Shown: piece after piece, positions 1-8,967 of the stretch
Layout: every line of letters starts with the position of its first letter
How positions within the stretch are numbered: position 1 is the first letter of the stretch
Source of the DNA: Bacteroidaceae bacterium
Lineage (GTDB): Bacteria; Bacteroidota; Bacteroidia; Bacteroidales; Bacteroidaceae
NCBI GenBank assembly: GCA_017622495.1
Contig: JAGAQY010000039.1
Location: forward strand, 1-62,640
Direction: 5' to 3'
DNA length: 62,640 nt
Program-made: the position numbers and the translations under genes
The notes under the pieces: generated by a model
Database searches by the model: none
The model's input: only the letters and a program-made list of their open reading frames with translations
Told to the model about the DNA's origin: nothing

Positions 1-18
1 ACCCCCTCCGCTTCGCTC

Positions 19-39
19 GTCCCCCTAATCTAGGGGGAC
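19..39. repeat. Short palindrome at window start
   Basis: Perfect 9-base inverted repeat (GTCCCCCTA / TAGGGGGAC, 3-base loop) in an intergenic stretch. A second inverted repeat, CTATATTATT / AATAATATAG, lies at 62-87. The C-rich/G-rich palindrome resembles others in this window (7873-7899, 35934-35963). It is either a terminator of a gene left of the window or a copy of a dispersed palindromic repeat. No gene is seen in 1-189. Confidence 0.5.
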
Positions 40-129
40 AATACCTAGGCTCGGACAACTCCTATATTATTGCCCAAAATAATATAGAAACAGATTATAG
101 CAGAAAAATAAAAAAATTGCAAAGTTAGG

Positions 130-161
130 TTTGCAAAATAGTAAATAATGGAGTAACTTTG
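130..161 (+). promoter_or_regulatory. Bacteroidetes-type promoter for the ATPase gene
   Basis: -33 box TTTG at 130-133, a 20-base spacer and -7 box TAACTTTG at 154-161, 28 bases before the ATG at 190. This fits the Bacteroidetes primary-sigma consensus (TTTG/TTG, N19-20, TAnnTTTG). Confidence 0.75.
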
Positions 162-189
162 TGGCAAAATATAAAATAGGCCGGTAATT

Positions 190-1368
190 ATGGAGGCTTT
201 CTATAAGATTCACGAATATCTGCTGACGCATACCGAAGCTACGGTGCGCCGCGACTTGATGGATGAGATAGACTGGAACGATCGTCTCATTGGCATCAAG
301 GGTACCCGTGGGGTGGGTAAGACAACCTTCCTCATACAATACGCACAGGAGCGGTTTCGGGGTGACCGCTCTTGCCTGTATGTGAACATGAACAATCTTT
401 ACTTCCAGGGCAAGAGCCTGACGGCATTCGCCGAGGAGTTTATCCGCCGTGGGGGTAAGGTGCTGCTCATAGATCAGGTGTTCAAAATCCCCAACTGGAG
501 CCATCAGCTGCGCGAGTGCTACGACCGCTTCCCGCAGCTGAAGATGGTGTTTACAGGCACCTCGGTGATGCGCCTCAAGGAGGAGAACCCCGAGCTCAAC
601 GGCATTGCCAAGCCCTATAACCTGCGCGGATTCTCGTTTCGTGAGTACCTGAACCTGAAGACGGGCAATAACTTCCGTAGCTATACGCTGGAGGAGATAC
701 TCACCAATCACGAGCAGATAGCCCGCACGATATTGCCCAAGGTGAGCCCCAATGCCTTCTTCCAGAACTATCTGCACCACGGGTTCTATCCCTTCTTCCT
801 GGAGAAACGCAACTTCTCGGAGAACCTCCTCAAGACCATGAATGCCATGATGGAGGTGGATATCCTCATCGTGCAGCAGATAGAGCTCAAGTATCTGGCC
901 AAAATCAAGAAGCTGCTCTACCTGTTGGCGGTGAATGGTCCGCAGGCACCCAACGTGAGCAAGCTGGCCGAGGCCATACAAACCTCGCGTGCTACGGTGA
1001 TGAACTATATCAAGTATCTGGCCGATGCGCGACTCATCAATATGGTGTATAACCCCGGTGACTCCTTCCCCAAGAAACCGGCTAAGATAATGATGCACAA
1101 TACCAACCTCGTGTATGGCATCTATCCCGTGAAGGTGGACGATCAGGATGTGTTGGAGACATTCCTCGCCAATGCGCTGTGGAAGGACCATACGGTGAAC
1201 AAGGGCGGCAAGGGACTCTCGTTCCTTGTTGACGAAAAGTTGCAGATGCGTGTGTGCACTGAAGGTATCCGTGTAAAGAACAATCCCGATGTGTACTACA
1301 TCATGCATCGACGTGAGTTGGGACGTGAGAACCAAATACCACTCTGGCTGTTTGGTTTCTTATATTAA
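190..1368 (+). CDS. AAA ATPase, DUF4143-like
   Basis: A 392-residue P-loop ATPase of the stand-alone prokaryotic AAA group. The Walker A motif GTRGVGKTT lies near residues 38-46 and a Walker B-like KVLLIDQVF near 92-100. A sensor-like segment KMVFTGTSVMRL follows near 120. The middle carries a winged-helix-like stretch (KLAEAIQTSRATVMNYIKYL, about 258-277), and the C-terminus resembles the nuclease-like tail of DUF4143 proteins, though I see no clear D-ExK motif. The cellular role of such proteins is unknown; many sit in accessory DNA. The gene stands alone with its own promoter at 130-161. The start at 190 lies just below that promoter. Family assignment is firm, function is not. Confidence 0.75.
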   Translation: MEAFYKIHEYLLTHTEATVRRDLMDEIDWNDRLIGIKGTRGVGKTTFLIQYAQERFRGDRSCLYVNMNNLYFQGKSLTAFAEEFIRRGGKVLLIDQVFKIPNWSHQLRECYDRFPQLKMVFTGTSVMRLKEENPELNGIAKPYNLRGFSFREYLNLKTGNNFRSYTLEEILTNHEQIARTILPKVSPNAFFQNYLHHGFYPFFLEKRNFSENLLKTMNAMMEVDILIVQQIELKYLAKIKKLLYLLAVNGPQAPNVSKLAEAIQTSRATVMNYIKYLADARLINMVYNPGDSFPKKPAKIMMHNTNLVYGIYPVKVDDQDVLETFLANALWKDHTVNKGGKGLSFLVDEKLQMRVCTEGIRVKNNPDVYYIMHRRELGRENQIPLWLFGFLY

Positions 1369-1424
1369 ATATGTATATAGAACTCATGTGCCATCCTGAG
1401 CAACGCAAACCTTCAGGTCGACGC

Positions 1425-1503
1425 CCGAGGCGTCAGCCTTGGCTGCAAAGCCGAGGCGTCAGCCTTGGCTGCAAAGCCGAGGCGTCAAGCCTTGGCTGCA
1501 AAG
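1425..1503. repeat. Tandem repeat, 3 units of 26-27 bp
   Basis: Three head-to-tail units starting CCGAGGCGTC and ending GGCTGCAAAG at 1425-1450, 1451-1476 and 1477-1503; the third has one extra A. A degenerate continuation follows (CCGAAGGG). The unit is related, in reverse complement, to the 27-bp array at 46312-46440, and both lie near a GCGACCTAAAGG sequence (1550-1562 here). Confidence 0.9.
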
Positions 1504-1656
1504 CCGAAGGGCTTGTCCGAGAATCTGTGGGTGATGAGAGATTGCCTTAACGGCGACCTAAAGGTTGTTTCACTTCGTTCAGAATGACACAATGATGAGA
1601 ACTTTTTGCTGGAATAAAGATAATAGAATAACGTTATTTTTTAACAAGTTACAACT

Positions 1657-4600
1657 ATGGTTAAACAAAAGAAGTTTATTACCTGTGACGGTAACCAGGC
1701 AGCTGCGCATATCTCCTATATGTTCAGTGAGGTAGCAGCTATCTATCCTATCACACCGTCATCAACAATGGCTGAGTATGTCGACGAGTGGGCAGCTCAG
1801 GGCCGCAAGAACATCTTCGGCGAAACAGTACTCGTACAGGAAATGCAGTCTGAAGGTGGTGCTGCAGGTGCCGTACACGGCTCACTCCAAGCCGGTGCAC
1901 TGACAACTACATATACCGCATCGCAGGGCCTCTTGCTGATGATCCCCAACATGTACAAGATTGCAGGCGAGTTCCTCCCCTGCGTATTCCACGTGTCGGC
2001 ACGTACACTGGCTTCGCATGCCCTGTGTATCTTCGGTGACCATCAGGATGTGATGTCGACTCGCCAGACAGGTTTCGCCATGTTGGCTGAAGGCTCTGTA
2101 CAGGAGGTGATGGACCTCGCCGGTGTAGCTCACCTCGCTACCATCAAGAGCCGCGTACCCTTTGTCAACTTCTTCGACGGCTTCCGTACCTCTCACGAGA
2201 TTCAGAAGATTGAGATGCTGGAGAACGAGGACCTCGCTCCGCTCATCGACCAGCAGGCACTCGCCGAGTTCCGCAACCGCGCACTCACTCCCGAACATCC
2301 CGTAGCACGCGGTATGGCCGAGAACCCCGACACCTTCTTCGCTCACCGCGAGAGCTGCAACAACTACTACGCTAACGTACCTGCTGTAGTAGAGGAGTAC
2401 ATGGAGAAGATCTCAGAGATCACTGGCCGCAAGTATGGCTTGTTCGACTACTATGGTGCTCCCGATGCTGAGCGCGTTATCATCGCCATGGGCTCTGTGA
2501 CTGAGGCTATCCGTGAAGTGATTGACCACCTCACCGCACAGGGTGAGAAGGTTGGTCTCGTGGCCGTACACCTCTATCGTCCCTTCTCGGCCAAGCACTT
2601 CCTTGCTGCTGTGCCCAAGACAGCCAAGCGCATTGCTGTGCTCGACCGTACCAAGGAGCCCGGTGCCAATGGTGAGCCTCTCTACCTCGACGTTAAGGAT
2701 TGCTACTATGGCCAGCCCGACGCTCCCGTTATCGTGGGCGGACGCTATGGTCTCGGCTCCAACGATACCACACCGGCTCAGATCCTTGCCGTATACGAGA
2801 ACCTCGCTATGGCAGAGCCCAAGAACCAGTTTACCGTGGGTATCGTCGACGACGTTACCTTCACCTCACTCCCCCAGAAGGAGGAGATTGCCATGGGTGG
2901 CGAAGGCATGTTCCAGGCCAAGTTCTACGGTCTCGGTGCTGACGGTACGGTAGGTGCCAACAAGAACTCCGTGAAGATTATCGGTGACAACACCGACAAG
3001 CACTGCCAGGCATACTTCTCATACGACTCAAAGAAGTCGGGCGGCTTCACCTGCTCTCACCTCCGTTTCGGTGACAGCGAGATTCGCTCTACCTACCTGG
3101 TGAATACACCTAACTTCGTGGCTTGCCACGTACAGGCTTACCTGAAGATGTACGACGTGACACGCGGTCTGCAGAAGAACGGTACCTTCCTCCTTAACAC
3201 TATCTGGGAGGGCGACGAGCTGGCCGCCAACCTGCCTAACAACGTGAAGCGCTACTTCGCAGAGAACAACATCAAGGTTTACTATATCAACGCTACCAAG
3301 ATTGCTCAGGAGATTGGTCTCGGCAACCGTACCAATACCATCCTTCAGAGCGCCTTCTTCCGCATCACCGAGGTGATTCCCGTTGACTTGGCTATCGAGC
3401 AGATGAAGAAGTTCATCGTGAAGTCATATGGCAAGAAGGGTGAGGATATCGTGAACAAGAACTACGCAGCCGTTGACCGCGGTGGCGAGTACAAGGAGCT
3501 CCCCGTTGACGCTGCTTGGGCAAGCCTCCCCGCTGACGAGGTAGTTGCTAACGATGATCCCGCATTCATCAATGAGGTAGTACGCCCCATCAATGCACAG
3601 AATGGCGACCTGCTCCCCGTATCGGCCTTCAAGGGCTACGAGGACGGTACTTGGCCTCAGGGCACAGCCGCTTATGAGAAGCGTGGCGTAGCTCCCTTCG
3701 TGCCTGTTTGGGACGCTGAGAAGTGTATCCAGTGTAACAAGTGTGCATTCGTTTGTCCTCACGCTTGTATCCGTCCGTTCGTGATGGACGATACCGAAGC
3801 TGCTGGCGTAAATGGTGCAATGATCGATATGAAAGCTCCCGCTCCTATGAAGGGTATGAAGTTCCGTATCCAGGTAGGTGTGATGGACTGTCTCGGCTGC
3901 GGCAACTGTGCCGACGTATGTCCTGGCAATCCGAAGCTCGGTGGCCCTGCCCTCAAGATGGTTCCGCTCGAAGGCGAGCTTCATGAGGCTGCCAACTGGG
4001 ATTACTGCGTGAAGAACGTGAAGACCAAGCAGCACCTCGTAGACATCAAGTCTAACCCCAAGAACTCACAGTTCGCTACTCCGCTCTTCGAGTTCTCAGG
4101 CGCTTGCTCTGGTTGCGGTGAGACTCCCTATGTGAAGCTCATCTCTCAGCTTTATGGCGACCGTCAGATGGTAGCCAACGCTACAGGCTGTTCTTCAATC
4201 TACTCAGGTTCAATTCCCTCAACACCCTATACCACTAACGAGAAGGGTCAGGGTCCTGCATGGGCCAACTCACTCTTCGAGGACTTCTGCGAGTTTGGTC
4301 TCGGTATGGCATTGGCCAACAAGAAGATGAAGGCACGCATCCAGGCTATCCTCGAAGGTGCTATCGCCGATGAGGCTACACCTGCCGAGTTCAAGGAGGC
4401 TGCTCAGGAGTGGATTGCCGGTCAGGACGATGCCGATGCATCTAAGGCTGCAGCTGCTAAGCTCAACCCGATGATCGAGAAGGGTGCTGCCGACGGCTGC
4501 CCCGCATGTGCTCAGCTCAAGGAACTCAGCCACTACCTCGTGAAGCGTTCACAGTGGATTATCGGTGGTGATGGTGCTTCATACGATATCGGTTACGGTG

Positions 4601-5202
4601 GTCTCGACCACGTGATTGCTTCGGGTGAAGATGTGAACATCCTCGTGCTCGACACCGAGGTGTACTCTAACACCGGTGGCCAGTCATCAAAGGCAACTCC
4701 GCTCGGCGCTATCGCCAAGTTCGCTGCTTCAGGTAAGCGCATCCGTAAGAAAGACCTCGGTATGATTGCTACTACCTACGGTTATGTATACGTAGCACAG
4801 ATTGCTATGGGTGCCGACCAGAGCCAGTGCCTCAAGGCTATCCGCGAGGCTGAGGCTTATCCCGGTCCTTCCATCATCATCGCCTACGCTCCCTGTATCA
4901 ACCACGGTCTCAAGAAGGGCATGGGCAAGGCTCAGGCCGAGGAGGCAGCTGCCGTTGCATGCGGCTACTGGCACCTGTGGCGCTACAATCCCGCACTCGA
5001 GGCTGAGGGTAAGAATCCGTTCACACTCGACTCTAAGGAGCCGCAGTGGGAGGGCTTCCAGGACTTCTTGAAGGGCGAGGTACGCTTCGCGTCTGTCATG
5101 AAGCAGTATCCTGCCGAGGCTGCCGACCTCTTTGCCGCTTGTGAAGAGATGGCCAAGAAGCGCTACCAGAGCTATGTGCGCATGACCAAGATGGAGTATT
5201 GA
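1657..5202 (+). CDS. nifJ: Pyruvate:ferredoxin (flavodoxin) oxidoreductase
   Basis: A full-length 1181-residue single-chain PFOR, which oxidatively decarboxylates pyruvate to acetyl-CoA and CO2 and reduces ferredoxin in the cytoplasm of anaerobes. The N-terminal domain has YPITPSSTMAE near residue 28. The gamma and coenzyme A-binding domains follow. Two 4Fe-4S sites of the bacterial ferredoxin type are visible: CIQCNKCAFVCPHAC near 690 and CLGCGNCADVCPG near 745. The C-terminal thiamine diphosphate domain has SGACSGCGETPY near 816, GDGASYDIGYGG near 970 and a further cysteine-containing segment. The gene appears monocistronic, with strongly biased codon use as expected for high expression. 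No TAnnTTTG box is obvious just upstream. A hairpin at 5246-5279 follows it. Confidence 0.97.
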   Translation: MVKQKKFITCDGNQAAAHISYMFSEVAAIYPITPSSTMAEYVDEWAAQGRKNIFGETVLVQEMQSEGGAAGAVHGSLQAGALTTTYTASQGLLLMIPNMYKIAGEFLPCVFHVSARTLASHALCIFGDHQDVMSTRQTGFAMLAEGSVQEVMDLAGVAHLATIKSRVPFVNFFDGFRTSHEIQKIEMLENEDLAPLIDQQALAEFRNRALTPEHPVARGMAENPDTFFAHRESCNNYYANVPAVVEEYMEKISEITGRKYGLFDYYGAPDAERVIIAMGSVTEAIREVIDHLTAQGEKVGLVAVHLYRPFSAKHFLAAVPKTAKRIAVLDRTKEPGANGEPLYLDVKDCYYGQPDAPVIVGGRYGLGSNDTTPAQILAVYENLAMAEPKNQFTVGIVDDVTFTSLPQKEEIAMGGEGMFQAKFYGLGADGTVGANKNSVKIIGDNTDKHCQAYFSYDSKKSGGFTCSHLRFGDSEIRSTYLVNTPNFVACHVQAYLKMYDVTRGLQKNGTFLLNTIWEGDELAANLPNNVKRYFAENNIKVYYINATKIAQEIGLGNRTNTILQSAFFRITEVIPVDLAIEQMKKFIVKSYGKKGEDIVNKNYAAVDRGGEYKELPVDAAWASLPADEVVANDDPAFINEVVRPINAQNGDLLPVSAFKGYEDGTWPQGTAAYEKRGVAPFVPVWDAEKCIQCNKCAFVCPHACIRPFVMDDTEAAGVNGAMIDMKAPAPMKGMKFRIQVGVMDCLGCGNCADVCPGNPKLGGPALKMVPLEGELHEAANWDYCVKNVKTKQHLVDIKSNPKNSQFATPLFEFSGACSGCGETPYVKLISQLYGDRQMVANATGCSSIYSGSIPSTPYTTNEKGQGPAWANSLFEDFCEFGLGMALANKKMKARIQAILEGAIADEATPAEFKEAAQEWIAGQDDADASKAAAAKLNPMIEKGAADGCPACAQLKELSHYLVKRSQWIIGGDGASYDIGYGGLDHVIASGEDVNILVLDTEVYSNTGGQSSKATPLGAIAKFAASGKRIRKKDLGMIATTYGYVYVAQIAMGADQSQCLKAIREAEAYPGPSIIIAYAPCINHGLKKGMGKAQAEEAAAVACGYWHLWRYNPALEAEGKNPFTLDSKEPQWEGFQDFLKGEVRFASVMKQYPAEAADLFAACEEMAKKRYQSYVRMTKMEY

Positions 5203-5203
5203 T

Positions 5204-5240
5204 TAATTGACAATTGATAATTGACAGTTGACAATTGAAA
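5204..5240. repeat. TTGACAATTGA short repeat array
   Basis: Four imperfect copies of an ATTGACAATTG-type decamer directly after the nifJ stop. The same motif follows the pyrG stop at 20630-20662 and appears in frame within the RlmI-like gene (24278-24296). It is a dispersed low-complexity repeat. Confidence 0.75.
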
Positions 5241-5245
5241 CTTAG

Positions 5246-5279
5246 ATGATAGCTGGGTGCTTTTGTGCCCGGCTATCAT
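5246..5279 (+). terminator. Hairpin downstream of nifJ
   Basis: Inverted repeat of 15 bp with a TTTT loop, arms ATGATAGCTGGGTGC and GTGCCCGGCTATCAT, with three wobble pairs. The U-tract is weak, so it may be an attenuator rather than a full terminator. Confidence 0.6.
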
Positions 5280-5320
5280 TGAAATACATTATAAACCTTA
5301 AACAATAAGAGAAAGTTATT

Positions 5321-5509
5321 ATGCTTAGTTTTTTGATTTGGCTTGTTGGCGCTATTCTTGCTGTCAAGGCCGTATTGGAGATTCTGAAGATGCCTATTGG
5401 CATGGTAGGTAAGATTATCAGCTCAGTGTTGGTACTTTGCTGCTCATGGGTAGGTCTGGCTGTTTACTACTTCTATGCAAAGGATAAGTTGGTAGACTGG
5501 TTCAAGTAA
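5321..5509 (+). CDS. Small two-helix membrane protein
   Basis: A 62-residue protein with two hydrophobic helices (about 3-22 and 31-51) and a short basic/acidic tail KDKLVDWFK. I do not recognise a named family. Its own leader after the nifJ hairpin and a strong terminator at 5531-5559 indicate a discrete transcription unit. Composition (CCSWVGLAVYYFYAKDK) suggests an inner-membrane protein with a short cytoplasmic tail. The reading frame is well supported by its position between two hairpins. Confidence 0.65.
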   Translation: MLSFLIWLVGAILAVKAVLEILKMPIGMVGKIISSVLVLCCSWVGLAVYYFYAKDKLVDWFK

Positions 5510-5530
5510 TCCCGAATTCATAAAAATGTA

Positions 5531-5559
5531 GAGCGGAACCTTCGGGCTCCGCTCTTTTT
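5531..5559 (+). terminator. Intrinsic terminator
   Basis: 10-bp stem GAGCGGAACC / GGCTCCGCTC with a UUCG-type loop, one A-C mismatch, followed by TTTTT. Ends the small membrane protein gene. Confidence 0.85.
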
Positions 5560-5573
5560 CAATATGTATATCT

Positions 5574-6008
5574 ATGGACAATCTTTCTATCATATGCGCT
5601 ACAACGTTTGAATCATCGCATTATGAGGCGGTAAACCAGTTGCTGAGCCAACTCACTTCGCGCTCCATTGTGTTCGCTGAAGATGATTATCGCCAGCTGA
5701 TAGAGGCGCCCCACAGCCATCTCTTCCTGCTCTTTCATGGAGGGTCCATAGTAGGGATGCTCACCGTAGGCATCTATCTAAGCCCTACGGGAAGCAAAGC
5801 ATGGATTGAAGATGTGGTAGTAGATGAGGCATCTCGTGGGCTCGGGCTTGGGCGTATGTTAGTGGCACACGCCATAGACTTTTGTCGTCAGCAACAGGTG
5901 GACACGCTCATGCTCACATCCAATCCTAAGCGTATTGCCGCTAATGCCCTATACCGTTCGTTGGGGTTCGAGCAGAAAGAGACCAACGTCTACCGCATGG
6001 TTTTATAG
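5574..6008 (+). CDS. GNAT family N-acetyltransferase
   Basis: A 144-residue single-domain GCN5-related acetyltransferase that transfers an acetyl group from acetyl-CoA to an amine. The acetyl-CoA pyrophosphate loop is clear as RGLGLGRML (about 96-104), preceded by the beta-4 strand AWIEDVVVDEASR. The C-terminal ALYRSLGFEQKETNVYR is the typical motif B end. The substrate cannot be told from sequence. The ATG lies only 14 bases after the upstream terminator T-tract. Confidence 0.85.
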   Translation: MDNLSIICATTFESSHYEAVNQLLSQLTSRSIVFAEDDYRQLIEAPHSHLFLLFHGGSIVGMLTVGIYLSPTGSKAWIEDVVVDEASRGLGLGRMLVAHAIDFCRQQQVDTLMLTSNPKRIAANALYRSLGFEQKETNVYRMVL

Positions 6009-6090
6009 GCTCTTTAGGTGAGTTGTATTTAATATCTCAGCCTACTCCTTATACTTGCCCCTCGACCTCGATTATTATACTGATAATGAT

Positions 6091-7833
6091 TTATTTGTAT
6101 CGCTCCAGCAATGTTGCTGCATTGTTGTCGCCCATTGTTGCTGCCTTTTCCAGATAGGGGAGTCCGCGCTGCTTGTCACCCAATTGAATGTAGCAAAAAC
6201 CGAGTAGGCGATTGCAATCCATGTCGTCGGGAAAAGCATTGATGAGAACCGCAAGGATGGGGAGCGCCTCTGCATAGCGAGCTACACGGACATTGAGCAA
6301 TGCTTTCTCGAGCAGATACACGGGTTGGCGTGGCGCAAGAGCGATGGCGCGGTCAATATCGTCGAGCGCCTGTTGGAACATGCGGCCGGCAGCCTCGGAC
6401 TGCTCGCGCAAGTAATAGAAGCGGTCGGTATTGATGGTGCCTACAAGCTCTTCATAGAGGTTGTAGTCGGCCACGGCAGGGCGATGTAGTCCGTGGCGTG
6501 CCTTGAGCAATGCACGCTCTAATACGTAAGGAGATGCTTGGTTGAGGGTTGAAAGTTGAGAGTTGATGGTTGCTTTGTTTACCGCGCTATCCAAGAGCGC
6601 AATGGCAAGCTCCACGTCTCCCTCACCGGCACGCTGCTCTATGATGTAGGCAGTGCGTAGCCAGGTGTCGGGGCTGCCGATGTCGCTGCGGTTGACCTCC
6701 ATATACTTCTCGTAAGCGGAAGTGTAATCCTTCAACGTAATGTAGATATCGCCCTGCTGCTGGGTGTAGATGGGCAGGGGATTGATGGCGCGGGCCTTGT
6801 CGATTACGGCAAGTACACGCTCACAGTTCCAGTCCTTGTATTGTTGCAGCGTGTCGAGGGCTACCGAGAGCATTTGCTTGGCAATCTGGAAGTGTACCTC
6901 GTCGGCTTTGTCTGCAGCATGCTCAAGTGCCATGGCGTGATCGGCCTCTGCCAGTGCATAGGCACTGTCGCTCTTGAGGGCGATATGGTGTGCTGCGCGA
7001 CTGAGGTAGCCTTCGTGGCTGTCGGGGAAGGAAAGGATGAACTCATCGATGACCTCGCTGCGCAGTGCTGCATCGTCTTGGTCGGATACAAGGAAAAGGC
7101 TTACCAATGCCTGGTCGATATCTCTTGGCAATGCCTTGCGTAGCGGTAATGCCCGGTAGCTACGGTCATTCACGGAAAGTGCCTTCACCGCGAGGTCAAG
7201 GGCATAGCGTATATCGAGGGCATAGAGCACCGTGTCGGTCTCTACGGAGGGCTGTACGATGGCCACTACATTGCCCGTGGCATCCAACAGGGGGCGATGA
7301 CTGAGCGCAGGGTTACCCGCATGGTGCAAGGTGTAGTAGTTGTAGTTACCTGCAGCCTGTTCGGTGTTCAATACGGGAATCCACGTGTCATACACCTTCT
7401 TTTCTTTGCCGATGGCAGGAAGGAAAAGGCTCGTGTGCTCCAACGTAGAAGTGGTGTCGATAGGCGTGCTTGCCAATTTCTTGATGGGAGCAGTCTGGAG
7501 ACGTACGATGTCGTAGGTCTCATTGGCGCCCAGCACCTTCACTACGTCATGCGTTTTCCCCTTACTGTCTACGACTACTGCTTTGGCGCAGTTGGGCAAC
7601 AGCGCATAGGAGGTAATGAAATCTCCTGCATCGTTAGCAAAGAACCCATTGCCTGTGCTCAGCACGTTGCCCTCAGCATCATAGGTCTGCAGGGTGTAGA
7701 CTGCTTTCTTTACCTGCTTCAGCGACTTGGGAGATTGGGCTGATAAGGGCAGGGCGAGCAAGAGCAGACCCACCCCCAAACCTCTCCCAAGGGAAGGGAG
7801 ATAAGAAAGTATGCGTTTGAATATGCTATTCAT
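6091..7833 (-). CDS. Degenerate trypsin-like domain plus TPR repeats, secreted
   Basis: A 580-residue exported protein. A signal peptide ending in LPLSAQ is followed by an S1C (HtrA)-like fold at about 35-215 and at least five TPR-like helical repeats to the C-terminus. The protease signature is broken: the position of the catalytic His (usually TNxHV) reads TSYALL, and the usual GNSGGPLL reads PALSHRPLL. The aspartate region ETYDIVRL and the serine position are retained, so catalysis is unlikely. I start it at the second ATG (7833), which gives a compact signal peptide; an ATG at 7860 is also possible. Two short dispersed repeats are embedded in frame: 7767-7801 in the signal peptide (LPSLGRGLGVG) and 6540-6572 (NSQLSTLN). 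It lies 67 bases after rlmB on the same strand. A periplasmic scaffold role is inference. Confidence 0.75.
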   Translation of the reverse strand: MNSIFKRILSYLPSLGRGLGVGLLLLALPLSAQSPKSLKQVKKAVYTLQTYDAEGNVLSTGNGFFANDAGDFITSYALLPNCAKAVVVDSKGKTHDVVKVLGANETYDIVRLQTAPIKKLASTPIDTTSTLEHTSLFLPAIGKEKKVYDTWIPVLNTEQAAGNYNYYTLHHAGNPALSHRPLLDATGNVVAIVQPSVETDTVLYALDIRYALDLAVKALSVNDRSYRALPLRKALPRDIDQALVSLFLVSDQDDAALRSEVIDEFILSFPDSHEGYLSRAAHHIALKSDSAYALAEADHAMALEHAADKADEVHFQIAKQMLSVALDTLQQYKDWNCERVLAVIDKARAINPLPIYTQQQGDIYITLKDYTSAYEKYMEVNRSDIGSPDTWLRTAYIIEQRAGEGDVELAIALLDSAVNKATINSQLSTLNQASPYVLERALLKARHGLHRPAVADYNLYEELVGTINTDRFYYLREQSEAAGRMFQQALDDIDRAIALAPRQPVYLLEKALLNVRVARYAEALPILAVLINAFPDDMDCNRLLGFCYIQLGDKQRGLPYLEKAATMGDNNAATLLERYK

Positions 7834-7900
7834 TGTGGTTGAAATGTCATTTGTTTTCATAGGGTTGTGTTTCTCCCCCTTGGGGGAGTTAGAGGGGCCG

Positions 7901-8644
7901 CTATTCTGCCATCCTCTGCCTTACCGCCTCATAAATCAGCACGCCAGCAGCTACCGATACGTTGAGCGATTGTATATGTCCGAACTGCGGGATGGATATC
8001 CATTCGTCGCACAGGGCGAGGTGCTCATTGGGGATGCCTTTGTCTTCGGCTCCCATCACGATGCACACGGGGTCGGTGAGGTTGGCTTTGGTGTAGGTGT
8101 GTTTTGCTTTCTCGGTGGCAGCTACCACGCGGAAACCGCAGTTCTTGAGGTATTTGATGGCATTGCCTAAGTTCGGCTCACGGCATACGGGCAGTGTGTG
8201 AAGTGCTCCGGCCGAAGTCTTCACCGCGTCGGCATTGACACTCACGCTGTCGTGTGTGGGGATGATGACGGCATCCACTCCGGCACACTCGCAAGTGCGG
8301 GCAATGGCTCCGAAGTTGCGCACGTCGGTCACGCCATCGAGCATCACGAACAGCGGGTTCTTGCCCTCCTCATAGAGCATGGGCACAAGGTCCTCGACGC
8401 GCTGATAGGTCACAGCCGACGTGAAGGCGATGACGCCCTGATGGTTCTTGGTGGTAAGGCGGTTGAGCTTCTCGATGGGCACACGCTGCACAGGGATGAG
8501 GTGTCCCTTCAGTGCATCGAAGAGTTCGCGCGAAAGCTCGTTCTGCAAGCCGCGCTTGATGAGTATCTTGTCAATGTCCTTGCCCGCTTCGATAGCCTCG
8601 ATGACGGCACGGGTACCAAAGATGAGTTCGTTCTTGTCGATCAT
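7901..8644 (-). CDS. rlmB: 23S rRNA (guanosine-2'-O-)-methyltransferase RlmB
   Basis: A 247-residue SpoU/TrmH-family (SPOUT) methyltransferase; RlmB methylates G2251 of 23S rRNA using S-adenosylmethionine. The N-terminal substrate-binding domain starts FGTRAVIEAI. SPOUT motif 1 is DVRNFGAIARTCECAG (about 104-119), motif 2 is VMGAEDKGI (about 196), and motif 3 is QSLNVSVAAGVLIYE (about 224). The knotted C-terminal fold is complete. It is transcribed from a promoter lying in a dispersed repeat at 8671-8701, and is followed on the same strand by the degenerate protease/TPR gene. Confidence 0.92.
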   Translation of the reverse strand: MIDKNELIFGTRAVIEAIEAGKDIDKILIKRGLQNELSRELFDALKGHLIPVQRVPIEKLNRLTTKNHQGVIAFTSAVTYQRVEDLVPMLYEEGKNPLFVMLDGVTDVRNFGAIARTCECAGVDAVIIPTHDSVSVNADAVKTSAGALHTLPVCREPNLGNAIKYLKNCGFRVVAATEKAKHTYTKANLTDPVCIVMGAEDKGIPNEHLALCDEWISIPQFGHIQSLNVSVAAGVLIYEAVRQRMAE

Positions 8645-8670
8645 AGTGTTACAGTCGATTTATTAAACTG

Positions 8671-8795
8671 CAAAATTAGTGCAAGCCGAGAGAAAATGCA
8701 AGTTTACTTGCGATTTTCCGAGGCGCCGCCTAATTTCTGTCTGCAAAGCAGACAAAAGTGAGTGCAAGCCGAGAGAAAAGCAAGTTAACAGGCAT
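8671..8795 (-). repeat. Promoter-bearing dispersed repeat, copy 1
   Basis: Contains two GTGCAAGCCGAGAGAAA segments (8679-8695 and 8762-8778), a GAGGCGCCGCCTAATTTC block and a GTCTGC-AAA-GCAGAC hairpin. Read on the minus strand the first segment is a complete promoter: TTG at 8699-8701, 20-base spacer, TAATTTTG at 8671-8678, driving rlmB. Further copies are at 34065-34372 and 48549-48612. The rest of the 8645-8967 gap holds no gene; a TAATTTTG box at 8899-8906 probably serves nhaA. Confidence 0.85.
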
Positions 8796-8967
8796 GTTTT
8801 ACCTCTCTTTGTAGGTCTAACTGAGGACTGAAGGCTTTGGAATTCACTTTTAGCAACAATTATTTTTCGAAAAATAGTTAACGAATAAAAATAAGCCGTA
8901 ATTTTGCACGTTCTAAAAAAACATAAAGGTCTTATTAAATTATTAACGACATCAAAAATCGAGAATA

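Noticed and set aside
67..1335. Long open frame on the minus strand opposite the first ATPase gene
   Set aside because: It lies antisense to a protein with clear Walker motifs and a promoter; its His/Leu-rich composition is that of a shadow frame.
1425..1503. Tandem array considered as CRISPR
   Set aside because: Units are contiguous with no spacers, and there are no cas genes; the same holds for 46312-46440.
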